Source: Glebionis coronaria (taxonomy: Eukaryota > Streptophyta > Magnoliopsida > Asterales > Asteraceae). Taken from it: a stretch of DNA of 64,000 nt. The notes below the pieces were generated by a model that saw only the letters and a program-made list of their open reading frames with translations, was not told the DNA's origin and made no database searches. Both the position numbers and the translations under genes were made by a program. The DNA is taken from contig CM046882.1 of NCBI GenBank assembly GCA_025667525.1, positions 527,956,618 to 528,020,617 on the forward strand, in the 5' to 3' direction. The first letter of the stretch is position 1; each line of letters starts with the position of its first letter. Shown here piece by piece: positions 47,833 to 58,638 of this stretch.

Positions 47833-48798
47833 TTACTCCTTAATGTTTACTCCCTTTTCAACACTAAGGTCTTCAACTCCTATGTTTCTAACATCTTTGG
47901 CATTAACTATGTCTATTTCATCCAAGTCATGATCTACCAAAGGTGGTGTCTTAGATGAAGGAGGGGTTTCATTAAATGTCATGTTAAGTGATTCTTCAAT
48001 TACACCCAAGGTTCTATTGAGGACTATGTAGGCTTTGCTAGTTTGAGAATAACCTAAAAAGATACCTTCGTAAGACTTTGGGTCGAACTTAGTAAGGTAA
48101 TCTTTGGTGTTGAGAATTAAGCACTTGCTTCCAAACACTCTAAAGTATTCCAATGAGGGATTCTTACCTTTAAGAATCTCATAGGGGTTCATTCCTAGGA
48201 AAGGTCAAATAAGAATTCGATTGAGAATATAGGTCGATGTGTCCACGGCATTGCTCCAAAATTTTTGAGGCAAAGATTGCTCATTTAACATCGTCCTAAT
48301 CATCTCTTGGATGGTCCTGTTCTTCCTTTCAACTACCCCATTTGATTGTGGAGTGCGAGGAGCCGAGAAGTTATGGGTAATACCATGAGCTTCACAAAAG
48401 GCACCGAATTGAATTTCATTATCAAATTCCCTACCATGATCCGTCCTAATAGAGACAATTTAACATCCTAGTTAATTTTGAATTCTTCAACTAAAGGTTT
48501 CGAAGTGATCGAAAGCTTCATTCTTAGACGCCAAAAATCTAGTCCAAGTGAATCTAGAATAGTCATCAACTATAACTAGGGTATAAAGGTTACCTCCATA
48601 ACTCCGTATGGCGGTAGGTCCAAAGAGATCCATATGTAGGAGTTCTAGGCACCGAGAGGTCGAAACCATATTCTTGGCTTTGTGACTTGAGTGAACTTGC
48701 TTCCCAATTTTGCAAGCATCACAAAAGTGACTATCAAACTTCATCTTGGGGAGATGTCTTACCAACTCCTTAGAGACTAAAGATTGAATTAAACGCAT
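47833..48798 (-). pseudogene. S1 integrase
   Basis: ORF 48798-48487 holds the pre-integrase zinc part (FCDACKIGKQVHSSH) and the first catalytic Asp (LHMDLFGPT), with VIVDDYSRFTW. The frame continues past several stops with TDHGREFDNE and SNGVVERKNRT (second Asp and Glu). ORF 48192-47833 then holds the C-terminal part KSYEGIFLGYSQTSKAY. All catalytic residues can still be read; nonsense codons break the chain. Confidence 0.9.
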
Positions 48799-48813
48799 AT
48801 TAGTGTGACCTAA

Positions 48814-49233
48814 TCACTTATGCCAAAGAGTAGAACTATTATCTAAAGTCGCTAGACATAAGTTTTCCTTTGACTTCCTATTGAACTTCATGACATAAAG
48901 CCCATGCTTTCTAACACCTTTTCCAATGACCTTTCCATCTTTTACGATTTCACTGTCATATTCCGAAAAGACGACCTTACACTTATTGTCACAAATTTGA
49001 CCTATACTTAAGAGGTTAAAACCTAATTTATCTACGTGCTCTACGTTTTCTATGGTCATAAAGTCAAGAGAAACCGTACCTTTGCCAATGATATTACCAT
49101 GATGATTACTTGCGAATGTAACGTTACCTCCATCATATGCTTTGTAGTGCGAGAACAAACTTTGATTACCCGTCATGTGTTTAGAACAACCACTATCCTT
49201 AATCCACTCGTCCGGCTCTAAATCGATTCCCAA
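48814..49233 (-). pseudogene. S1 protease
   Basis: Aspartic protease motif IKDSGCSKHMTG near the start, followed by the copia stretch VTFASNHHGNIIGKGTV and LLSIGQICD. It ends at TGA 48814-48816, inside the pre-integrase WHxxLGH motif, so protease and integrase were one chain. Confidence 0.9.
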
Positions 49234-49282
49234 GCATATCTAGGTAACAACATACACGATCAAACATCTGGTCCCCAATATC

Positions 49283-49621
49283 TCATGGGTCCAAAGTTGT
49301 TAGTTCCAAACATCCCTTACATTTGGTTGGGATGAATGAATGGAGGAGACACTCCCCATGGGGAAAATATTGTTTTTGAAAATTGTTCCAATTCATATGG
49401 CCATTTTGTTGTCCATAGTTTCTCCTAGGTGTCTTTGATCTTGATCTAGAATTATTGTTATTCCTTCTAGGTGTTGGAGTTTTACTTCTAGGTTGTGACT
49501 TAGCTTGATCATCTCTTTTTGGTGTAGGTGTTCTACTTCTAGGTTTAGACTCATTTCGTACTCTTGGAGGAGTAGTTGTTTGTCTAAATAAGTTTCTAGT
49601 TCCCATTAGAGGTTTACTCAA
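49283..49621 (-). pseudogene. S1 gag-pol linker, Arg/Ser/Pro-rich
   Basis: The frame holds repeated RSRTPTPKR, RSKTPTPRR and SRSRSKTPRR units, reminiscent of an SR-type basic tail, then QKQYFPHGECLLHSFIPTKCKGC, which may bind metal. It lies between gag and protease in S1. TGA near 49283 ends it. Confidence 0.75.
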
Positions 49622-49754
49622 GGGCTTGTAGAATTTATCTAGAGTAGGCTTTTCAAGAATAGATACTTTGACCTTGTTAATAAGAATATGTTTGGCCCTT
49701 CACCTAAAATATACTTTTCAGAAAGTTCAAGATTTTCACAAAAACTATCTTCTG

Positions 49755-49823
49755 CCCGCGGTTCTTTAGCTCCACTCGCGGTTCCATAGCAATAAGGAAC
49801 CGCACCATATACTGGAGAACCGC
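49755..49823. repeat. Four-arm GGTTCC module, copy 3 (between S1 gag and protease)
   Basis: CGCGGTTCTTTA, CGCGGTTCCATAGCAATAAGGAACCGC, GGAGAACCGCG. It falls in the coding frame region and is translated as part of the gag-pol linker (GAVPYCYGTASGAKEP in the minus frame). Confidence 0.87.
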
Positions 49824-50260
49824 GTGCTGGGGGTGCGTTTTTCTGAAAACCTAACTTGTTTTGGTTCACTAGTTGATGCTTGATTAGTGTTATATCCCAA
49901 CCCAAGTCTTTCCTTAGGATGAATTTGTTTGTTCAATATATCATCAAGAGCACTAGTACCTTTCATGAACTTTTCCAATTTAATGGAGGTACTCTTGAGA
50001 TCTTCATTCTATTGTCTAAGGTTTTCATATTTTAAACAAACCTAAATCAAGTTTTTTGTTTTTATCAAGCTTAGCTAATTTCTCTCTTAGCTCACGAATC
50101 TCATTTTCAAGCTTGGTTCTAGTTGATTTTAGCATTTTGTTCTTTTCAATGAATTTAAGGCTAAGCTTATGTAAGTTATTGTATTGGCCTTCTAATCCAC
50201 TATCATCTTGAGAAGAACTATTATTGCTATAATAATCAGTTTTGGAATGTACCTCTTCTG
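49766..50260 (-). pseudogene. S1 gag C-terminal coiled coil
   Basis: The stretch from about 50260 to 50025 shows coiled coil (LKSTRTKLENEIRELREKLAKL). After a stop at 50025 and a second in the next few codons, ORF 49978-49766 continues with KFMKGTSALDDILNKQ and the basic KQVRFSEK. This order is typical of SIRE-type gag. A frameshift near 50250 joins it to the knuckle ORF. Confidence 0.8.
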
Positions 50261-51327
50261 TTTTGGGAATGTACCTCTTTAGAAGTGTGAGCCATAAGAC
50301 ATTTCCCATCTTTGGGGTTGTCATCAACATCTTCACCGTTATCGCTCCATGAACCTCCAATCAACGCCGTGTGGTTCTTGTCGCGTGAAGTCTTAGGACA
50401 ATCACCGATGAAATGATTCAGATCACCACATCTAAAGAATTTCCTATCACCTTTATCATCTTTGGCAAATCGGTTTTTGGAGAAGGGTTTCTTGTCGTTG
50501 TTTGGTTGCCTCACGTGTTGACCTCGTCTCTTAAAGAACTTCTTGAATTCTCTAACCGCCATGGCATATTCCTCATCATCACTATCCGAGGAGCTTTCAT
50601 GGTCACTTTGCGCCTTCTCGGCCTTAAGTGCAAGAGACTTTCTTTCACTCTTGGTTTTCACCATTTTCGAGTCCTTCAAAATTATCATCTTATGAAATTT
50701 CAAGTTACCAATGAGTTTATCGAGTGATAATTTGGTGAGATCCTTTGATTCTTCAATCTTCGTAACTTTAGCTCTCCATTTTGGATGCAACGCCCTAAGA
50801 AACTTCCTAACATTGTTCTTGCTAGAAAAACCTTCATCAAGTGCTTTTAGACTAGTAATAATAGTGTTAAATCTAGCAAATGCACTATCAATAGTTTTAT
50901 CTTCTAAGATGACAAATTGTACATATTCTTGAACAAGAAGATCGATGTTGCTTTCTTTGACTTGGCTATTACCTTGGTGGGTTACTAAAAGAGTGTTCTA
51001 AATATCTTTAGCGGTTTCACACATAAAAATCCTTTCGTACTCTTTCCTTGGTAAAGCATTATAAATCACCATTTTGGCCTCATTATTTTTAGCAAGTTTC
51101 CTTTTAGTGTTATCATTAGCTTTGTCAAAAGTGACTATCTCTTTGCTTTTAGAAACTTCATTATATTGATAAGGCAAATAATCACCATGGGTAATAACAT
51201 GCGAAATATCTAAATCTTTTGATTTCACATAAGTCTCAAATGTATTTTTCCAATAAATAAAACTATTGGTTTTAAAAATAGACGGTCTTTGCATAGATTG
51301 CCCTTATAGATACTTGTTGGAATCCAT
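50236..51327 (-). pseudogene. S1 gag, N-terminal domain and knuckle
   Basis: The real start is probably ATG at 51327 (MDSNKYL), with TAA at codon 8 (51304-51306). Two open segments follow in the same frame (51294-50998 and 50790-50236), separated by TAG at 50998-51000. There are SFIYWKNTFETYVKS, a typical copia gag opening, and a basic region. The knuckle reads [13 protein letters not shown]; the usual first Cys two positions before it is Phe (KFFRC), so zinc binding is likely lost. Confidence 0.88.
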
Positions 51328-51380
51328 AGATCGATTCAAGTTTTAAAATACAATATATTTTAAAAAGGCTTGAGCAACCA

Positions 51381-51395
51381 CGCTCTGATACCAAT
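51381..51395 (-). other. S1 primer binding site
   Basis: The minus strand reads AATTGGTATCAGAGCG right after the 5' LTR end TTCTACA: a perfect initiator Met site. Confidence 0.93.
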
Positions 51396-52127
51396 TGTAG
51401 AAACTAGAAGGGGGGGGGGGGTTGAATAGTTTCTTAAATTTACTTGTTAAAAGTGGTTTTTAAAAATCCTTTTCAAAAACTTAGGCTTGAGTATTTATGT
51501 GAAACCTTCTTATAAAAAATACGAACAAGGTATAGTGCAACTAAACTAATAATCACAAGTATAAAGAATAATGAATTTGAAGAGATAAGGGAAGGAAAGA
51601 TCAAACCAAACACCAAGGATTTATAGTGGTTTGGCAACGAAGATCACTCCTCGTTCCTACTCTACTCCTCGAGTACTACTTACTCGAGAGTTCACTATTC
51701 AACAAGCTCCTTAAGGTCGATAAACCGTACACAACGTAGCTTATCCAATTTCCGACTCTAAGCTAAAAGTCGAGCCCTAATATTAGCTAGGACCAATCTA
51801 CACCAATATACTTTAAGGACCAAGTATTAACCTTAATATATACACAACTTACAAATAGACACAACTACTTGGATCTTCACAACAATGAAAAAACAATGAA
51901 TAAATAAGTTTGGATCTTCAATGGATCTTTGAGGTAGACACAACACTTCAAGGATGAAAGTGTTATTCTCTTTGCACTTTGAGAGGAAGAGATGCGAAGA
52001 GAAAGATTCACTTCTAAACAAGTAGTAATCAACCAAATGACCAAGGATTTGAGTGATTTAAGAAGTATAAAAGAATCTGGAAATGTATGTGCAAAAGAGG
52101 TGAAGAGAAAATCTGATAATGGTCCAC

Positions 52128-52138
52128 TATTTATAAGA
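52128..52138 (-). promoter_or_regulatory. TATA box candidate in S1 LTR
   Basis: CTTATAAATAG on the minus strand, about 30-100 bp downstream of the GGTTCC module. Confidence 0.55.
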
Positions 52139-52163
52139 CAAACTTCCAACGACTATATCTGAT

Positions 52164-52230
52164 CGCGGTTCCTTATTGCAGCCCGCGGTTCCTTATCGAT
52201 AAGGAACCGCCATAGCCACTAAGGAACCGC
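52164..52230. repeat. Four-arm GGTTCC module, copy 4 (S1 5' LTR)
   Basis: CGCGGTTCCTTA, CGCGGTTCCTTATCGATAAGGAACCGC, TAAGGAACCGC. It keeps the complete central palindrome. Confidence 0.92.
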
Positions 52231-52638
52231 TGGAGTAGACTCCGCTTCTTTTTGTCTTTTAGTGGTATGGTTCGAATCTAGAGATTAAAACATCCTGAAA
52301 GGATATTCCAAACCTAGATAGAATATGCCATTTTCAAATTTTCAAATTTTCAAATAATTAATTTAATAAAACATTTTCTTAAAAAGAAAGTTTAATAAAA
52401 ACTTGTCACACTTAATAAAAAGTGAGTTTTAAGAAAAGATTAAATCCTTGATCACTTAATTAGGATGAGTACTTGTTTGTACATACCTTAAGTGATAATG
52501 GTTGAAATGAAAACTACTTGAACTCAAGAATTCGTTTTTCGTTGTTTTCGTAAATGCTTGTTTTTACATATTGTCGTAATCAAAACAAAGCGAGACCAAA
52601 AAATGCAAGTAACGTTTTTAGGCATCATTGCATTAACA

Positions 52639-53043
52639 AATTCGTTACCAAGACTTGTAACCATCACTTCCACGTCCCGAAAACGAGCACGAGAAGCCTC
52701 AAGAGCACTTGTAAGCTCCAAGACCCTGACAAATAACATAGTATTCTTCCCTCTCTCAAGCAACAAGTCTGCGGACAAATATCCTCCGTGGCCTCCAAAG
52801 AAGCAACCTAGCCACAGAGCCCAAGAAGCATGGAAACCACCCTCTCAAGGCTAGAAACTTTAGCCTTTAAAACACCAATCTCTGACCCCTCAAGATTCAA
52901 CAACTCAAGATCTGTATATGGCCCAAGGATGATATTTGACCCAAAAGCAGGTCATGAAACTGACATGCAAGGGCGAAGAACACATGTCAACAATAGAATC
53001 CAAATCCATGCCTAGATCTAAGTCGAGTAAACATAATTCATTT
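52639..53043 (-). pseudogene. Fragment of a coiled-coil ORF split by S1
   Basis: On the minus strand the stretch 52860-52639 reads coiled-coil-like sequence in two frames (KVSSLERVVSMLLG, then RVLELTSALEASRARFRDVEVMVTSLGNE). It runs into the S1 insertion and would go on at 35396 downward. It is somewhat like the coiled-coil tails of proteins annotated as putative gypsy-type transposase in Asteraceae; that likeness is from memory and weak. The fragment also has a stop and a frameshift. Confidence 0.45.
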
Positions 53044-53436
53044 TGTTAATAGTGATGCCTAAAACATTATTAGTGTTAATTAATCTTTCTTACTTTTGAT
53101 CACGACAAATATAAAGGCATTTTTCGTCAAAAACAATCGAAAGAAGAATTATTCAACAAACACTATCATCAAGGTAATAATCATTTAAGTTTTACACAAA
53201 CATATCTTAATCATCTTTAGTGATCATAAAAAGTGATTAGCCTTAAAACTAACATTTTGTCAAATGTGACAAAAGATTTAAATAAACTTTCTTATTAAGA
53301 AATTTGTTTATTAAAATGGAAAATATAACTTTGAATATGACATATTCCAAATGCCATATGAATATCCTTTGAAGGTAAAACTTACCTCAAATATTACTTC
53401 CCCGCTAAGAGACAAAAAGGAATGGAGTCTACGACA

Positions 53437-53504
53437 CGTGGTTCCTTAAATAGGCCTGCAGTTCTTTATCAATAAGGAATTATAGTGACAATTAAAGAAC
53501 CGCT
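53437..53504. repeat. Four-arm GGTTCC module, copy 5 (S2 LTR)
   Basis: CGTGGTTCCTTA, GCAGTTCTTTATCAATAAGGAATTA, TAAAGAACCGC. It is the most eroded copy, but all four arms sit at the same spacing. Confidence 0.8.
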
Positions 53505-53530
53505 GGTAGATAGCCGTTGATTTTTGTCTC

Positions 53531-53540
53531 CTATAAATAG
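53531..53540 (+). promoter_or_regulatory. TATA box candidate in S2 LTR
   Basis: CTATAAATAG, at the position matching the S1 LTR TATA candidate. Confidence 0.55.
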
Positions 53541-53807
53541 TGGATCGAATCTCCATTTTCCATTAACCTTTTTGGACATTGTTTATGTCTCCTTTCTATT
53601 TTCTATATCCTAATCATTAGTGAATGATCACTTAATGTGTTAAGTATGTTTACTTATGATTATCCTCTTGATCCTCTTCTTTACTTTTCCAAAGAGAAGA
53701 CCACTCACATATTTGTGATGTGATTAAAGATGAAGCCTTGATGAAGATCATCTTTCCTTAGATCTAGTCATGTTCAACATTTTTGTTTGAGTCTTGTGTA
53801 GATCCAA

Positions 53808-56471
53808 TCTAACACCCCCAATTTACATTGCGCAGCGGAAATACACAATTGGGTGCTAGACACAAGCATCATCACACAAGGTATATTGAACGACTCAAAA
53901 GTGAGACGTTTACAGAAACTATAAACAAGATTTTCATAAAAGGTCTAAAACATAAATTTCATCCCATAAGTGTACTGACACGACACCAGAGTAAAGCGTT
54001 TAGTCCCCATGGATCTCGACCAACAACCAACAAGTTTAGTACAGTACACAACATAAAGTAAATTGTTCAACATTAAAAGGTAGAAACAGTTTTTAGACCA
54101 ACATCCTTCCAAAAGCCAAGCCACAACCTCCACAGCAAAGCTCCTTGCTCCATCACTTCCTATTACCTGAAATACATGCATAAAACGAGTCAACAATAAT
54201 GTTGAGCGAGTCTATAGGTTTATCAAATCACATTTGAACACAAGAAGAAAATCAATCATAATCATTTATAGAATTGTCGTACACACAATCTATATTCAAG
54301 GCAGTAATAATAATGATATTATTAAACAAACATTATATTTAAGCTCATGACACCGACCCCTTAACCAAATAGTCACCCACGCCAAATGCCAGCATGACTA
54401 GACTAAAACCATTGCCCCTCTAGGGTATCAGTTGCTAGAATTACACAATCTTATTCATGTAAAATTATCCTTCCCAGCGGGTTACTCAACGTAATGCCTT
54501 GGTCTCAGATAGGGTGGTCAACCCAATAGTACTATCATTAGAATAAGCGGCTACTCCCGACTCACAACATCAAGTCAGAAAATAGTTAACGGCTCATGAA
54601 TTTAGGGTCTTTAGCAACAAGTTACTCAATACAATGAAATCAACTTTAGGCAACATTCGGGTCCAACAATTACTCATGACTTGTGTTCATTTATTTTCAA
54701 ATAGCATGTATCCCCCTCGCGGGTATAAAACATTTAGTAGCTAGAATAAAAAGCGAGGCTACAGACTCACCTTAGTATAAGAGATCTAGCGAGATGATCG
54801 TCGACGATAATGGATGCCTTTCAAACACGAAAACCGCTACCTATCAAATAAGGCGCGTTCATTAATAATGTCTCGAGAAATAAATCATACATAACAACAT
54901 CAAACTCAAACTCATAAAGTCACGATAAACTCGAGAGAAAACGATATAAATAACTTCATTATACTTTACTACACATTTACTTTACCATTTTATACTTTTA
55001 ACAAAGTCCGCCGGTACATACTACATGTACTAGCTTATTTACCCCTTTTAAACTTGTCAACCGTTTATGAAACAACTCGATAAACTAACTTACTATATAT
55101 AGAAAGTCCTCCTACAAGTTTATCTAATGAAATTACTTTTAAAGTTCTTTACCCAACTCATTTTCAAACTACAAAATCCGGACAGATTTACGTTAATTTT
55201 TCATACAACCGTTTTAACTTATTTAAACGACTCCTTTACAAAACCGACACTTGGGTTTTAAAGTAAACTCAACCTATAAAGTAAACACATCATTATCAGT
55301 AGGTTACATATTTCAAAACTTCCATTTAGAGTCCCCGAGATTCGATCCAAATTTCGACAACAACTATGTGTAGTGCCGATACTCGTCTCCCGGTACACGA
55401 TCATTCAAAATATCATAACTTCGCGCTCGTTTGGAGCTAGAGCTCTACCTTATATCAAATCGAAGCTAATAAAAATATCTACAACCCTAGGCTATAAGTT
55501 AAGCCATTTTCAAAACATAAAAATTCGGATTTTACACTTTACTTACTGTTATAAAATGACTACCAAAATCTTGTACAAAATCAACTTTTTGATCAAAACC
55601 AACCATAAAAATGATCATTACTATACCCTAATATCATCATACATCAACCATAACATCTAAATCATAATCAAATTAAAACCTTTAGATCAAAATGAAGTTT
55701 TAACAAAGATTCTAGCAAGAACCACCATGGATCATGCTAAAAACACCATGCATGATCATGGCTTCTACCTACCAACATCAAGAAAAAAAAACTTGCTTGG
55801 ATGTAAGAATTTCTTACACCAATGTGATACTTGATAAATTCTAAGAGTGGTTCTATCCTTGCTTTAGCTTAATTCATCCTCAAATTTGAGTAAAAATTGA
55901 AAATTGTATGTGTTTGTGAGGGTGGGTGGTGTTTCGGCTTAATAGAGAGAGAAAGAGATGGTGGGTGAAAATTTTTGGGTGAAAATTTTTGAATGAAAAT
56001 TGTGAGTGTGTGTGTTTAATTTGGGTTTTTATATAGTGGGGGAGGGACCATGGTTGCAATTTGGCAATAGTTGTGGCTAAAAATGTAAATAGTTAGCTAA
56101 AAAGCGGGAAATAACTATTAGTCAATTTTCAAAATATTTACGGGGCTCGGGTTTCATAAAGATACTTTTAAAAATTTAAGACGTACCTCAAAAATAATCA
56201 TATCGACTCTCGACTCGACTTAACACGTCATTTAAAATAAAACCTCAAAGATAATAAAATCGAACAACCGACAATAAAACGTAAAATATTTGGCATCCAT
56301 CGACATCACGCTTGCTAATACTCCTTATACTTAATAAATATTAAATATAGACCTTCCAACATCGGTTTAAACTTAAACCTCCAAAAATAAATATCGTTCA
56401 AACTCATCCAAAAATTTCAAAAATAATCGTAAAATAAGATTAAGCAATGACCTCGGTTTTGGGTTGTCACA
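53808..56471 (-). repeat. G2 3' LTR
   Basis: A 2664-bp repeat. On the minus strand it begins TGTGACAACCC and ends GGGGGTGTTAGA, so the terminus is GA rather than CA. Both LTR copies have it. A TATA candidate, CTATATAAAAA on the minus strand, lies at 56026-56036. The first 1.2 kb matches 62731-64000. Confidence 0.93.
56026..56036 (-). promoter_or_regulatory. TATA box candidate in G2 LTR
   Basis: CACTATATAAAAACC on the minus strand, about 440 bp from the LTR start in the direction of transcription. Confidence 0.5.
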
Positions 56472-56490
56472 TCCCCCCCTTCTTAAAAGA
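56472..56490 (-). other. G2 polypurine tract
   Basis: The minus strand reads TTTTAAGAAGGGGGGGA next to LTR start TGTGACAA. Confidence 0.88.
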
Positions 56491-56507
56491 AGCGACGTCC
56501 GCGGCGC

Positions 56508-56700
56508 TTAATCCTTCCTAAAAAAATGAGGATACTTGTCCTTAAAGAAATCCTCACGTTCCCACGTAAACTCTGGCCCACGTCTAGAGTTCCATCTCAC
56601 CTTCACAATCGGAATTCTACTATGCTTCAGCTTCTTAACTTCCCTATCCATTATCTCTACAGGTTCCTCTATAAAATGCAACTTATCGTCAAGTTTGAAT
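56508..56700 (-). pseudogene. G2 chromodomain and pol end, one base out of frame
   Basis: The stretch just after the integrase ORF encodes, in another frame, DDKLHFIEEPVEIMDREVK, then IPIVKVRWNSRRG and FTWEREDFFKDKYPHFF, and stops with TAA at 56508-56510. This is the C-terminal chromodomain of Tekay-type integrases, which probably guides insertion to chromatin marks. A single base change in length near 56693 puts it out of frame with integrase, which ends early at 56689. Confidence 0.9.
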
Positions 56701-57651
56701 TTCTTCCAATGGAATCACCACATCCCTTTCAGCTAAACACTTCTTCAAATTAGACACATGAAAAGTATTATGAATAGCCTTAAGCTCATCAGTCAATTCT
56801 AACTTATAAGCCACCAATCCAATCCTTTGGATAATCTTAAATGGTCCAATATATCTCGGGCTCAACTTTCCTCTCTTCCCAAAACGAATTACTCCTTTCC
56901 ATGGAGATACTTTCAACATAACCATGTCTCCTACTTCAAACTCCAACGGTTTCCTTCTGTTATCAGCATAACTCTTTTGTCTTCTTCTGGCAGATAACAA
57001 ACGAATCTTAATTTGCACAATCTTTTCAGTCGTCTCAAATATCATTTCAGGCCCAGTCAATTGACTTTCTCCTACCTCACTCCAACACACTGGAGATCTA
57101 CACTTACGTCCATACAAAGCTTCAAATGGAGCGGCTTTAATACTTGAATGATAACTATTATTGTACGAAAATTCAACCAATGGCAAATGCTTATCCCAAC
57201 CATTTCCAAAATCAATCACACATGCACGAAGCATATCCTCTAACGTTTGAATCGTTCTCTCACTTTGTCCATCAGTTTCCGGATGATATGTTGTACTTAA
57301 ACATAACTCCGTTCCCATCGCTTTCTGCAAAGACTTCCAAAATTCTGAAGTAAACCTACTATCACGATCAGAAATTATCGACAAAGGCACACCATGTCGA
57401 CAAACAATCTCCTTCACATACACTGTTGTTAACCTCTCCATACTATCTGTCTTCTTCATTGGAAAAAAGTGACCAGACTTAGTCAATCTATCTACAATCA
57501 CCCATATCATATCACAACCATTTGCAGTCCTTGGCAAACCTGTCACAAAATCCATTGTAATCTTCTCCCATTTCCACTCAGGAATCTCAGGTTGCACTAA
57601 TAATCCAGACGATTTCTTATGTTCAACCTTCACCTTCGCACAAGTAAACAC
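56689..57651 (-). pseudogene. G2 integrase
   Basis: An open frame of 320 codons contains CxxC-side residues, then the catalytic core: Asp in [20 protein letters not shown], second Asp in [13 protein letters not shown], Glu in [22 protein letters not shown]. The [23 protein letters not shown] stretch and the [10 protein letters not shown] part follow. It is complete apart from frameshifts at both ends (near 57655 and 56693). It would integrate element cDNA. Confidence 0.95.
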
Positions 57652-58556
57652 TTATTAACATACTGTGCTATATCTGCCTTCATATTCGACCACCAATAAA
57701 CTTTCTTAAGATCTTGATACATCTTGTCCGATCCAGGATGTATTGAATACTTAGACTTATGAGATTCATTCATAACCAAATCTCGCACCCCTAACGAATC
57801 TTCGTTAGACGGACACAACGGTAACCAAATCCTATTCTTAAAATACCTCAATCCATTCGACCTTACTTCCAACAAAGGCTTCAACATTCTACCCAAGTTT
57901 TCTGCCTCAACATTCTCTTCCTTCAAACCATTAGTTTGGGCTTTCAAAATCGCTTCTGTCAAATCAACACTTTCCATCATTGTCAAAGCTCTAACTCTTA
58001 TAGACTTATCTCTTTCCTTTCTACTAAGTGCATCAGCTACCACATTCGCTTTACCAGGATGGTAACGAATCTCGCAGTCATAATCACTCAGTAACTCAAC
58101 CCATCTCCTTTGCCTCATATTCAATTCCTTTTGATCCAGAATATATTGCAAACTCTTATGATCAGTAAAAACCACACACTTGGTTCCATACAAGTAGTGT
58201 CTCCACAGCTTCAAAGCAAAAATAACAGCCCCAAGTTCTAAATCATGCGTAGTGTAATTCTCTTCATGCTTCCTTAATTGTCTCGATGCATACGCTATTA
58301 CTTTCTCCCTTTGCATCAATACAGCTCCAAATCCTTTATGAGACGCGTCACAGTACACTACAAAATCCTCAGATCCTTCTGACAAAGACAATATCGGCGC
58401 AGAACACAACTTATCCTTCAACATACTAAATGCAGATTCCTCTTCCAATCCCCATTCAAACACTCGATTCTTCTCCGTAAGCTTAGTCAACGGCTTAGCA
58501 ATTAACGAAAACTTCTCGATAAACCTTCTATAATACCCAGCCAAACCAAGAAATTA
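57630..58556 (-). pseudogene. G2 RT connection, RNase H and integrase zinc domain
   Basis: From [12 protein letters not shown] on, an open frame of 304 codons carries RNase [46 protein letters not shown]. It goes on to the [15 protein letters not shown] stretch and the integrase zinc region [19 protein letters not shown]. Nonsense codons TAA (58554-58556) and TGA (58587-58589) lie just before it. A one-base deletion near 57655 shifts the frame into integrase. Confidence 0.93.
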
Positions 58557-58638
58557 GCGAACTTCATTCGGCGTCTTCGGCACTGATCAATCCTTAATTG
58601 CCTCAATCTTAACAGGATCCACACGAACACCTTCACTA

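Larger units (their letters stand above)
35402..52638 (-). mobile_element. S1: SIRE/Maximus-like Ty1/copia element, split by copia C
   Basis: The LTRs are about 1.24 kb: 51396-52638 (5') and 35402-36030 joined to 44068-44680 (3', interrupted by copia C). The initiator Met primer site is at 51381-51395. The tract AAAAAGGGGGAGAT lies on the minus strand next to the 3' LTR. gag-pol runs 51327-46201, and an extra ORF follows pol. The flanks AATTA (35397-35401) and AATTC (52639-52643) form a TSD with one mismatch. The gag coiled-coil tail, tract and layout fit SIRE/Maximus. Confidence 0.9.
51396..52638 (-). repeat. S1 5' LTR
   Basis: An uninterrupted LTR of 1243 bp, TGTAGAAACTAG...GCATTAACA on the plus strand. 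A TATA candidate CTTATAAATAG lies on the minus strand at 52128-52138. The four-arm module at 52164-52230 sits upstream of it in the sense of transcription. The partner is 35402-36030 plus 44068-44680. Confidence 0.94.
53044..53807 (+). repeat. S2: plus-strand LTR fragment of the S1 family
   Basis: It begins TGTTAATAGTGATGCC, the LTR start of the S1 family read on the plus strand, and follows the S1 LTR in order: AATGGC-like block, RAGACAAAAAG, GGTTCC module, TATA box CTATAAATAG (53531-53540) and a downstream block ending GTAGATCCAA. It is much diverged from S1. No polypurine tract precedes it, so it is the left end of an element or a solo LTR. G2 cuts it at 53807. Confidence 0.8.
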
